Positions 46,001-55,932 of a stretch of 64,000 bases of DNA are shown in pieces (positions within the stretch are counted from its first letter, which is position 1; each line of letters opens with the position of its first letter). The position numbers and the translations under genes were made by a program. Source of the DNA: Earliella scabrosa (Eukaryota; Basidiomycota; Agaricomycetes; Polyporales; Polyporaceae); contig JABYQQ010000009.1 in NCBI GenBank assembly GCA_022605405.1, positions 1 through 64,000 of the forward strand, given 5' to 3'. The notes under the pieces were generated by a model. It did not search any database, was not told the origin of the DNA, and saw nothing but the letters and a program-made list of their open reading frames with translations.

Positions 46001-46191
46001 GTGTAATCGGATGTGTACTAATTGACTTGCATTGGACGTAAACATATCCGGACCACTGTGATTGTGTGCCAACGAATGCAAATGAAATTTCTATTCATAT
46101 ATAGCGGATTTCTACATCTACATTCATTTGCAGTCGTCTCCATCCATATGCGGAGCTGATGTGTATCTAAATGACCCTATATGAATCTACA

Positions 46192-46216
46192 TAGTTAACC
46201 GGGGTTCTCACTGGGG
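46192..46216 (-). repeat. Right 25-bp terminal inverted repeat
   Basis: Exact reverse complement of the left repeat, followed by GTGAAC, which repeats the sequence found directly before the left end. Confidence 0.9.
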
Positions 46217-47956
46217 GTGAACGTTGAACGCGCGGTCCCCGTCTACGCAGGAGCTCCTTAGGCACGTCCCCAAAGTTCAGGATGCTCGCTGCTCTGCACA
46301 GCTGCATCCCTATCGACATAGCTCACAATCAAACACCCAGGTTGTCCCAATACCGTGACGGGAGAACGACGGTCCGTCGTGTGCCGATACGTTGGCAAGA
46401 GGGATTAGTCGATTCTCGATCGATACACCCCTTGCTATGATAGCTCCCTGCATGCGAGCAGAGCCCGCCATGTCGGTACTAATTGCAACATCATACTCAG
46501 GCTGGGAAGCGGCGGTCGCCACCAACTTCCCGCAGCAGAACATCGGAATAGATCTAGACTCGCCACGATACCTCCTCCTCTCGATCATGTCTTGTTATCT
46601 GAGTACATTTCCGCCCCGATCGGCATGTGTGCAGAAACGTTTTCGCAAGGCGGACATGCTCGAAGCAGATGGATGCACTCTCAGCATGTTCAGTATTCAA
46701 TATTATTCACTACTGACTCGCGATGGCCTCACATCGATTACGGGCGATCCATAACATTGATCGCAACAGCGCAACAGCGCAAGCTCACCTTGACGGTCTG
46801 ACCCGGCCGACGAACGCAGCGAACAGACCTCGCCTAGAGAAGTCGGAAAGACGGGAGCCAATGCTACAATTGTGGTACACGTATGTACTGCGTATTTTCT
46901 AACACACCAACACCATCCACACAGCTCATCTCGGCGCGATCGCCGTCTGCCCGCATGCCCGTCGACACAACACATACAGCAGCATGTGCCACCAACGACC
47001 GAAGGCCGGCCCCATGCGTCGGACAGGACAGCGACCAGCAACCAGCGACAAGACAACAGAAAGCAACAAACAGCTACGCAAGCGCAAGTATAAGCCAAGA
47101 AGTGCAGCTGTACCGGGGGGAGGAGGGAGTGAAAGCAAGGGTAACAAACACTGGGGAGAAAGGGGTGCGAGGGAATTAACCCAAAAGATGTATGCAGCGC
47201 GAAGCGTGAAGGGTATACAGATCCCCGTCCGGCGCCGCGCCAGTCTCTATGAACACCTGGGGAGTCGTACAGTAAACCAAGACAGACAAGGGATGCAAGC
47301 GTGTATAAACGGACGGACACGGCGGGCACCAGGACGGGGCGAGAAGCTGAGAATCTTGAAGGGAGGGGGAAGGGGAGGGGGAGGGGGTATGCACAGTCCG
47401 CTAGGGTAAGTGAGCACGTAGCAGTGGCAAGAGATGCAGCAGCAGCAGGGGGGGGGTTAGTAATGCACTGTGCGCGAAAGCGAGCAGAGACCAGAGGCGG
47501 CGAATTGCGAATTAAGCAATAATTAATGAAGGTGAACGTCGCCCCGCCCGATTCCCGGATGCGTCGGGACCGGGCCGGGGCGTTTCTTTGAACAGGTGTG
47601 GAAGGGAGCCTGCTGGCCGTCGAGACCAGGTGTTGACGCGTGGTCCGCAGCGGCCAGCGAGAGCGGGACGAGGCGAGTGTGGCGGCGATGATGGGTGGTG
47701 GATGCCAGGGAGGATGATGAAGGGCGAGTGATGGGTGGACGGTGAGGCGAGATTGATCACGGCATATGGTAGTGTAACAGACAACAGCGCACGGTGCACA
47801 GCAATCCGGAGCTGTCCTGCATCCGAATCAGCACGTCGCCACGGGGCAAAAGGAATCACGCGCGTAACCACTCACCAAGAAGGAGGAGCAGAAGCATGAG
47901 GTCGTAGGCGTACAGAGAGACATGTCCGGAAGCCCTCGAGAGTCAAGACTGTTCAT
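46217..47956. other. Intergenic region with G-rich tracts
   Basis: A minus-strand reading at about 46360-46540 (PEYDVAISTDMAGSARMQGA, NRLIPLANVSAHDGPSFSRH) may be an exon of an unseen gene, but no partner was found. Plus-strand purine/G-rich runs occur at 47360-47392 and 47445-47457. The last 400 bp are downstream of the SH3 gene and probably include its 3' UTR. Confidence 0.3.
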
Positions 47957-49759
47957 TTACATGGCCGCGCCCACAGTACTCGAGCCGCCGCTGACGACGC
48001 TCGCGCGGGTCATCATCGACGAGCGCGCGCGGTAGCTGCTGATCCGCTTCTTAGCGAGGAACGCAGGGAGCTCCTCCTCGACCGGTCGCATGCAGTCGAT
48101 GGGGATCAGGCCCTGCTCGTTCTTACCGAGCTTCTCCGCGACCGCCCAGCCGTCGTCGAAGCGCTTCAAGATGCGCACCTCGTCGCCGGGCTTTACAGCC
48201 ATCTCGTCGTCCATGGACGGCACGAACGGCCGCTGGATCATCTCGACCGGCGCGAAGTGCTGCGGGACCGAGTTGTCCGTCGACGTCGACGGCGGGCGCA
48301 CAATCTCCGTAAAGTCCGCGAACGGGTTCTCGGCCTCGTCCGTCGGCGTCGGGCGCGACTCTTCGGCGGTGTAGAACGCCGATCCGCGCCGCGAGCTCTT
48401 CACGGATGCGCTCAGAATCTCGGATGCCACGCGGCTCTGGGCGTCGTCCTGCGGGGGCTTGGGGAACGAGAAGGTCTCGGAAGGGGAGAAGGGGCGGACG
48501 GAGAACGGCGACGACGGATCCATGCCATACGGAGACCCTTCTGTGGCCGCAAGAGGCGGAACAGTGAGTGACACCTGGGAAGCGCGATGGCTGCCGTCGG
48601 AAGACTGCGAGTGGACGCTCGTACGGTCGGGCGAGCGGATGGTAGGCGAGGCAGCCGACGGAACCGCATGAGATGCAGGCGGGACCGCGATGTTGGAGCC
48701 ACTGAGGTCGGACGGCCACACCTGGGTCATCTGCTCGACGTGGATGTCGAACTGGGGAATAGGCGTAACGAGCATCTGGCCGCGATCAAACGTTGTGGCG
48801 AAGCTGCTACGCGCCGAGCGTGAGCCTGCGGCAAAAGGATCCTGGTCGGAGTAGTCCTTTTCGTTGCGTTCAACTCCGGCACCAGCGTACCACTGCTTGC
48901 GGCGGCGGAGGCGGGCCATGATGGCACGACGGCGGACGCAGCAAAGGATGAGTATGAGGCCGAGGAGGCCAGCAATGACGCATATAGCGATGATGATGCC
49001 AGAGGACACACCCGAACGCGCCGCAGACGCTTCTACCGTATCGGTCGGTCCAGTCGGGTTGAGAGGGTCGTTCCCGCGGGTAACCGCAGTGGAACCTGGG
49101 AATGCACCAGTAGTGGTCTCCGTGAGACGGCCAGTAAACTGGGCGCCAGTACCGGTGCCCTTGTCTTGACCACTCTCATTCCCGGCAGCCTGTGTTTCCT
49201 CCGCGTCGCTGCTCGAATCGCTATGGGTCACGAACGCTTGACCGGGGCCTTTGGCACTGATGACCACGTCAAGGCTGCTCGGGCTGGCGCCATCGTTGCC
49301 GCTATTAGATCCGTTCTCGGAGGGTGAGTTACCGGAGGAACCGTTAGAAGCCGAGCCTGTGGAGCCGGATTGTGCTGGGGAGGGAGGCGAGGTAGCGGTA
49401 GCAACGGAGCTTGGGCTGTTGTTGGAGTTGCCTCCTGAACCGCTCTCGGGGTCACTCTCGCTAGATGGGGAGGGTGCGGAAGGGGGAGAGCTGGGGACGC
49501 CGGAAGTTGGAGGAGGGGCGGGGGCTTGAGTGGGGGTCGTGGAGGAGATCGTGCGGGTCGAGGAGGTGGATGTCGTTCTAGGCTGGCCCACAATGAAGGG
49601 GGTGATGATGGGGTCGAGGAGGGGGCTGAGAAGAGGGATTGAAGGAATCACCCATGGGACGGTTATGAGCGCCGGTTCGGGCTCGGGTTCACGCTCCTGG
49701 AGTTGCTGAAGACGTCTGTGACGGACGTGCATGCCGCGGGGAGCGTGTGCTGGGTTCAT
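47957..49759 (-). CDS. Single-pass membrane protein with C-terminal SH3 domain, 600 aa
   Basis: An unbroken frame runs from ATG at 49759 to the stop at 47957. The N-terminal 240 residues are Ser/Thr/Pro/Gly/Asn-rich, as expected for an O-glycosylated ectodomain. One membrane helix follows at about residues 251-275 (GIIIAICVIAGLLGLILIL, then CCVRRR as a stop-transfer). The cytoplasmic part is low-complexity with Ser/Pro motifs. It ends with an SH3 domain at about 510-560: KPGDEVRILKRFDDGWAVAE, then EQGLIPIDCM. The layout parallels yeast Fus1 (ectodomain, one helix, SH3), which acts in cell fusion, but sequence similarity outside SH3 cannot be judged. There is no cleavable signal; the start MNPAHAPRGMHVRHRR suggests a signal-anchor topology. 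Confidence 0.82.
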   Translation of the reverse strand: MNPAHAPRGMHVRHRRLQQLQEREPEPEPALITVPWVIPSIPLLSPLLDPIITPFIVGQPRTTSTSSTRTISSTTPTQAPAPPPTSGVPSSPPSAPSPSSESDPESGSGGNSNNSPSSVATATSPPSPAQSGSTGSASNGSSGNSPSENGSNSGNDGASPSSLDVVISAKGPGQAFVTHSDSSSDAEETQAAGNESGQDKGTGTGAQFTGRLTETTTGAFPGSTAVTRGNDPLNPTGPTDTVEASAARSGVSSGIIIAICVIAGLLGLILILCCVRRRAIMARLRRRKQWYAGAGVERNEKDYSDQDPFAAGSRSARSSFATTFDRGQMLVTPIPQFDIHVEQMTQVWPSDLSGSNIAVPPASHAVPSAASPTIRSPDRTSVHSQSSDGSHRASQVSLTVPPLAATEGSPYGMDPSSPFSVRPFSPSETFSFPKPPQDDAQSRVASEILSASVKSSRRGSAFYTAEESRPTPTDEAENPFADFTEIVRPPSTSTDNSVPQHFAPVEMIQRPFVPSMDDEMAVKPGDEVRILKRFDDGWAVAEKLGKNEQGLIPIDCMRPVEEELPAFLAKKRISSYRARSSMMTRASVVSGGSSTVGAAM

Positions 49760-52438
49760 GGCTGGCGGATGCGCGGTGCGCTATATACCAGGACTGAGAG
49801 GGTTCGGGGAAGAAAGGAAAGTCGGGCAAAAGAGCGTGATGCCGGCCAGCTTACCGCTGGAGACGGGTGGAAGACGGAGGCGGCCAGAGAGGACGCTCTG
49901 CTGGGTTGGGAGAAGAGCAAGATGCGGGCGAGGAAGAGGAGAGGGGCTCCGACGACGTCTTCCCTAATGGGCCCGACGTGAGCGAGTTTGATCTTGGCTT
50001 CGCGCGCTCCCACGCGCTTGTCCCAGGAAAAACGGTCGCGAGCGAAATGAGATCGGTCCGAGATCTCTCCCTCTGCCTACGCGACCGCTGCCGACCCTGC
50101 CCTCGACCACCCGCTCTCCCGAAATTGGCCTCTGATCCCTCTTCATTATTTGCCCCGACAAACTTGGTCGAGCCCATCTCCGCGCGACCGCCGTCGAGCG
50201 AGACCACGAGCCGACGGTCAGTGTCTGCGAGATGACGGCGGCGTGCAACGTGTCGTCGATGGAAGCCAGTGCGAACAATGCGCACTATTCGAAGGCTCAA
50301 GCGCACCGACGATTTGGGCACTCCCACTGCGCTCCCAGCATTGACAACCCAACGCAGCTCGCCACATGCTGCCACCGCCCGCCAACGACGTCATGCGGTA
50401 TGCGACGTCCCCCGTGGGTGCCGCCTGGTGCCGCTCGCCGTGATCTGCTGCAACCAGTGCCTTGTTGTCCTCCTCCTCCTCGCAACGCCAGCTCCGAACG
50501 GTATGCATGGCCAGTGTCGGACAGACCGCAGCGCCCACGGATGATCCGTGTCGCCCAGCGCGTCGAAACCCACCCACCGCATGCGTTCGGGCGACGGGCG
50601 AGCATCGTGCGACGCAGGCGTGGATCGCCTGTCCAGCTGCTAGCCACCCCCCTGCCTTCTCTTGCGTTCTACAGCCCCCGCGTCCGGCAGAAGCTGCGCC
50701 CTAATTGAACGACGGTGCGAGCACCTCCCATCGCGGGCCCTCGCTTTCCCCATTCTCCCCGCGCCTTCCTTCGTCTTCTTCGTCCGCGAGCAATCCGAGT
50801 ACGAAAATCAGCCCGACGTCCGAGTCTCCGAGATATCCGAGCCTAGGGAGCGCGCCGCACCGAGGTTTGCACGCGGAAGCCTGAGCCTGAAGACAAAGTG
50901 AAGGGAGCGCCGGGCGCGCTCGACTCTCGAGAAGGAGTCGCAGCGATGGCACGCCCCCCAAGGCAGACAGGCTCTCACATACATATACACCTGCTCGACA
51001 GCTGCGGCCAGTGCAATCTGACACGATGACAGCCTGAGTGCTGCTGGCAGTGTCGAACGCAGGGGGACCCTGATTGTGCCTCGTCCTTCTCCTGTCCTTC
51101 TCCCATTCCCGCAGATCCGCCTGCCCAACACGGACCGCGCCAGGCCAATCTGCGACCTTTGCAAGCCTTCTTCCCGCCCCTGGCGACAGCAACAGGGACA
51201 CCTCTGACAGAAGCCTGTTCGAAGTGTCGCGCGCAGAACTCAGAACGTGTACTTACGGTCGCCGGGTCGGGCGCGCAGGTGTCGAGGAACGTTTGAACGC
51301 CGGTCGCGCAGATCTGCGTCTCGGAGACTCGGACGCTCTCGCTCACACACCTCGCAAACTACCAACCGACGTCGGTCCTGACAGAACTTCACTAACCACC
51401 CTCGAGCCTCGAGGGTGTCCTGTACGTATACATACGACCACCCTCTTGGCAGTCCGTCGTGCCCTGAGCGTGCCTGAAGATCGTGCACACACGGGACTTC
51501 CGACTGGCAACGCCAGGCTGAGACAAATTCTGTTGACATGACGAGAAGCCTTGCCTCCCTTCGGGGCCGCATGGAGCGGTCCAGGCTCCGAGCCCACCCT
51601 AGTCGCAGCTCGGAGGAGCACATATGCGAAGAGAGGTGTGGTTACCATGGTGCCGGCGGTCCGGTCCTGTTGTCTGTTCCAGTTGGAACTTGCGCAATCG
51701 GGGCACACTTTGTGCACTGTCTTATGTAGTCTAACGCCATCACTTACATACCTTATGGCAGTCCTCCCTGAGGCCTGAGGCTCCATCCGCACAGCGCAGT
51801 GCGAACCTCAGAGTCATTAGACATCATCCCATTACATTGCTATAGCTAATTAGCAAGGGGTACTCTGGGGCGGCTCGTCATATCGTGCATGAGACCCATA
51901 AACATACGTGGCGACTTCGGATCAGGATACAGATGGAAGATGGACAGAATGGACATCCAACAGAGGGCGAGAGAGAGAGGGAGAGAGAGGAACCGAGATA
52001 CATGAAATCAGAGACGGGGAAGTAAAGTGGACGGCAATAGGCGTCACGGAAGCGGGAGCGGGAGAGGGAGGGGGGGAGGGAGGACTACACACACACGCAG
52101 CTATCTGCACAAAGGCCCCCCACGGGTGCTGCCGCTGCGCGTGCAAAGGGCCAAGAATGAACGATGAAAGGGAAGGTTTTACGAACTGTCCGGCAACGGG
52201 ATACCAGAGTGTTTGCAGTGGGAATTTGGAACATGGGGCGAACGGTGAACGGTGAACGGTGGACAGTGTCACTGGTAACTGTCAAATCATATGTACGGCT
52301 CGGCTGCTCGTGGGGGACCGAGAGGAGAAGGGGGGAGGGGATCTGGTCTACAGTCTGCACACACACAGAGGTCTTGTCAGCGCACACTCGTGCAGAAGGG
52401 AAGCGGGAAAGGCTCACCCAACATAAGCGCGAAAAAGC
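49760..52438. other. Intergenic region between two leftward genes
   Basis: At 2.7 kb this is long for the window. Frames on both strands are short and lack motifs. The part up to about 50300 is probably promoter and leader of the SH3 gene. A purine-rich simple-sequence tract lies at 51962-52082 (GAGA and GGGAG runs). Near 52238-52262 the unit GGTGAAC is repeated three times. The last 350 bp should be the 3' UTR of the gene ending at 52439. Confidence 0.4.
51962..52082 (+). repeat. Purine-rich simple-sequence tract
   Basis: GAGAGAGAGGGAGAGAGAGG-type runs near 51968-51992 and GGGAGCGGGAGAGGGAGG-type runs at 52051-52082, all purine on the plus strand. Confidence 0.7.
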
Positions 52439-55400
52439 TCATCTCTGCGAGAAGATCTCGGTGATAGTGCGGCGTCGCTCCTTCCGTGCAGTGGAGTACG
52501 ACACCGTCGTGGCGAGACTCCGCCGCACGGCGTCCACAGGGCTCTCCTCGCCCGAGCGCCTGTCATCAAGCGACGCCCGCGGCCGGGTGCTGATCGTCCG
52601 CGAGCGGGTCTCTCTCTCCGACTCTGAACCAGACTGCGACGAAATCGGAGCTGCGGGGGCAAGCGCGGGTGGCTCATCAGCAAACGCGGAACTGTAAGAC
52701 ACTTTGCGGCTCCTCGCACCCCTCTCGTGTTGTTGTTGGAGCCCGGTCAGCGTCGTGGACACTGACGCGGTCGAGGGACGCGAGAACGTCACGCCGTTCG
52801 TCCGCGACGAGCTGTTCGAGTCGCTTCGGAGCAGTGGGAACGCAGACGTCCTCGTGTCGGGTGAGATGGACACGGTGGCGGTCGTGATAGCGGTCGTGGG
52901 ATTGGATGGTTTGATACTCGGGGTGAACGGCGACGGCTCGGGACGGATGGTGATGTTCGAGCTCGCAGAGATCTTCCGCCTGCTGTACTTGTCAATCGCG
53001 GAGTTGGTCTGGATGAGCGACTCGGATGGCAGCGTGGGCAGCGACGGCGGAACGGCGATGGGCGGGAGAGCGCGCCGTTCGGGGAACGCACTCTGGGACT
53101 GTCTGGAGATCGGCGTTGGCGAGGGCTCGTAGTCGGCAGGGTGCGAGTCTTCCATGTTGAGTGACGTCGAGAGCGGCTCTGGGCGGTCTCGTGGCGCATA
53201 CAAACGGCGCGCAGCCGTAGTCGGGGCCAAGATGGGCGCAGACTGGCGTAGCGTGGCGGGCGTACCGTCGTTCGCATCGGTGACGCTACGACCTTCGCTG
53301 CTCGAGTTCGTCGACGTACGTAATTGGTTCATGGATGACCCTGGGCGTGACCGAATGGAGCCGTTCCTCTCCAAGCTCGATAGCCTCGTCAGGAGCCTGT
53401 TACTCTCCTTGCCTGGTTCCCAGCTCCGCCTTACCTCCCTGCTGCGGCGCCCGTCCAGATCACGCGCACTGGGAGGGGAGATATCTGGTGTCATCCTGCG
53501 CGTAACCTCCTCGTCCAGACTGAGGGTGCGGTAATGCTGGCCGCCGGACGTGACGTCGCGCAGGATCTTCCCAACTCCAAGCAAGAAGCCCGTCATGTTC
53601 CGCACGACCTCATCGCTGACGCGGAGGTTCTCGCGATGGTCGGACCCAACTTCGCGCCAGAGCTCCGGTAGGTCGACGCCGTTCTTGTAGTCTGCGAGTT
53701 CGGCGTCGATCTGCGCCTCCAGCGCCCTGTTCGTCCCGTCCTTGAGCATGGCGTTCAGTTTGTCCAAGGCGTGAACCAGATGCTGGGCGCTCTGGAACAC
53801 CTCCGGGATGGTAGATGTGGTTGTCTGGCCCATTGGAGGAAGACGAGAGAGGTGAGACTCGAAGACGGACAGAGCCTCCAGCATCAGTCGTCGATGGTCT
53901 GAGCTGGTCTCTCGTATACCACTCTGCGCAGTCGACGAACGAATGGTACCGAAAGGAGACGATCTATCATGTGTAGACTGTCGTTGCAAGTCCTCGAGAT
54001 GTCTATCTGGAAGTGCATATGTAGACTTGTAGGAGCGCAGGGCGGGAGGCGCTGTCCTTGGTGGCGCATCGTCGTGGTGCAGAGCGGCCATGGATGTTCC
54101 TGGACGGGCAGCTATCCCGCTCTGCGGTCTGGGTCTTGAACCAGTGTTCATGGGCGTCTTCGGATCCAGTGGAGGACCAACCCCCTCGCCATAACGCCTG
54201 TCGTCATCTATACCCTGGTCCTCCATCTCTCCGCTGAGTAGCGAGGAGGTGCCCGTCGACCGTGTCCGGCGCGTAGCCACAGGTGCTTGCACATGACCAT
54301 TGCCAGAGGTGAAGACGTCTTCGTCTCTCCTTTTCGCGAGGCCCGCAGCTCTGAGTCCCTCGCCGATCAAGCTCCTCCCTCCAGCGGTCCCTAACAGACC
54401 TTCGGAGCTCCCACTGCGATGACCTTGGCGCCTTCCGCTGCTATCAAAAGACTCGTCCGCTAGTTCCCTGGAGGGTGAGGAAAGGTCTTCAGACAACCAC
54501 CGCATCTGATGTTTTCGCGTGAGCTCGCGAACGGTGGAATATCGTGATTGACCCAAGCGTCGCGGCGAGCCTGGCGGATCAGACGTGGAGATCCGGGTCT
54601 TCCGCGGCGAAGGTGATGAGCGTCCCAACTCCGCGCGGCTGGATAGTCGATGAGGTGTAGCGGGTTCGATGTTCGTTGGCTACATGTATCACGTTTGTAA
54701 CTGATCACAGCCTGAAACGCAGAGCAGACATACCTTCTCATCCGAGTCTTTCCTGTCTCGGAACTCCTTGGGTAGAGGCTGCCTGCCCTTCTTGCCACCC
54801 GTCGGACTCCTTCGAGATGAGGCGACCGCAGCGAGAGCAGCAGCGGTGATGTCTTCATCATCAGAGCGATAGTGCCCGTACGCTTCATCGACAGAGAGAG
54901 CCATGGACACACGCTTGCTACGAGGTGTCCTTGACGGCCCCGGAGAACCACGGTCCTTATCCCGCGCTGTTCGGACTTTTCCTGGGGAGGCCGGGGCAGA
55001 TATACGTCGCTGACGGACAGACGTACCACTGCGGTCATCACTAAAAGCGATGGTCGGTGGAGGAGTAGTTCGACCGTCTGACGAGGCCGAATGATTCGAA
55101 GGATATTGGCTCTCACGCTCCGTTTCAGAGCCAGATTGCTGTGTTTCGCGACGGCGTCCATTGCTAGAAGTATTTGCGACGGATGGAGGCCGATTTTGCG
55201 ATGACGATAGGCGGGATGAAGACGTAGCTGAAGATGAAGAAGAACCTGCTGTTGGGGGCGAAAGCGGAGATCGCGAAGTATTGGAGGGCACAGGTGATCC
55301 AAGGCGCGAGATTGAAGACAACTTATCCAGGACCTATAGCGTTCCAAGTATGTATGCACAGGTGTGAGAACGTACCACAGTGAGGACGTCGAGCGTCATT

Positions 55401-55932
55401 CGAGACGCAATCGAAGTGATCGGTGGCATATAAGATCAATATATGCATATCTTCTGCAAGGTCTATGACATACCATTCGATTTCGTTGGGTGAGGCTTTT
55501 GACCCGCTGCAATGCAGCCTGGTTGTCGGGAGCACCCTTCGAGAGCGACCGTCTCCGTCCATCTGTGAACCGCGCCGTGTGATCCTCATCGTTCTCGTTC
55601 TCATCTGGGTCGTCCTCGTCCTCGATGAATGATGACCTCTTCTTGTTGTAGCTATGAGACTTGTCACCGGCCCCGTTTGACATGCTTGAGTTGAACTTGG
55701 AGCTGGGCGTCCGGTGACGGAGACTGCCGGCGTTAGTACTGCCTTCGCCGACGCTACCGCTCCCCGTGGAGTTGGTGGCTGGAGGTGATGGGAGGCCAGA
55801 AGCGTTGGAAGAAGTACTTGGACTGGGTGGTTCAGGTAGATCTGGGAGGGCGGGGGGCGTTGAACCAGCAGACCCAATGAAGATTGCCGACAAAGGACGA
55901 GACTTGGAGGCCTGCACAGGGCGGGGGGTCAT
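52439..55932 (-). CDS. Large low-complexity protein, 1,099 aa, with one helical module
   Basis: Exons 55932-55474, 55333-54734 and 54679-52439, phase 0 throughout, with introns of 140 and 54 nt. The start MTPRPVQASKSRPLSAIFIG follows a TAG acceptor-like site, so a short 5' exon or leader intron is possible. Most of the protein is Ser/Pro/Arg-rich and probably disordered. It carries repeated basic-Ser-Pro motifs (RRISAPASPGK, GPSRTPRSKRVS) and an early conserved-looking segment (LQRVKSLTQRNRM, LDKLSSISRLGSPVPS). The only clearly folded part is at about residues 615-735: LMLEALSVFESHLSRL, SAQHLVHALDKLNAMLKDG, LEAQIDAELADYKN and MTGFLLGVGKILRDV. The layout suits a cytoskeletal or septum-associated scaffold, but that is inference only. 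No family is recognised. Confidence 0.7.

Larger units (their letters stand above)
45081..46216. mobile_element. Non-autonomous terminal-inverted-repeat DNA element, about 1.13 kb
   Basis: The first 25 bases (45081-45105, starting CCCCAGTGAGAACCCCGG) are the exact reverse complement of the last 25 (46192-46216). Similarity continues imperfectly inward for about another 25-30 bases (GATTCAT..TAG.GTCATTTAGA). The sequence GGGTGAAC occurs at 45074-45081 and again at 46215-46222, overlapping the repeat ends. This fits a target-site duplication of 5-8 bp; overlap with the ends makes the exact length ambiguous. No transposase reading is present inside, so it would need a helper in trans. A strongly G-rich tract fills 45715-46000. 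Confidence 0.85.

Noticed and set aside
45671..46081. Long frames across the G-rich tract, giving Pro/Ala/Arg repeats
   Set aside because: Any frame is open there because the tract has almost no A or T on one strand. It is repeat DNA inside a mobile element, not a gene.
50232..51201. Several frames of 100-170 codons on both strands
   Set aside because: They overlap each other, lack motifs and have no consistent splice sites. The region is better read as promoter and intergenic DNA.
51120..51240. A cysteine pair reading ACSKCRAQNSE, resembling part of a Zn2Cys6 cluster
   Set aside because: Only two of the six cysteines are present and the upstream half has no matching spacing in the same frame.
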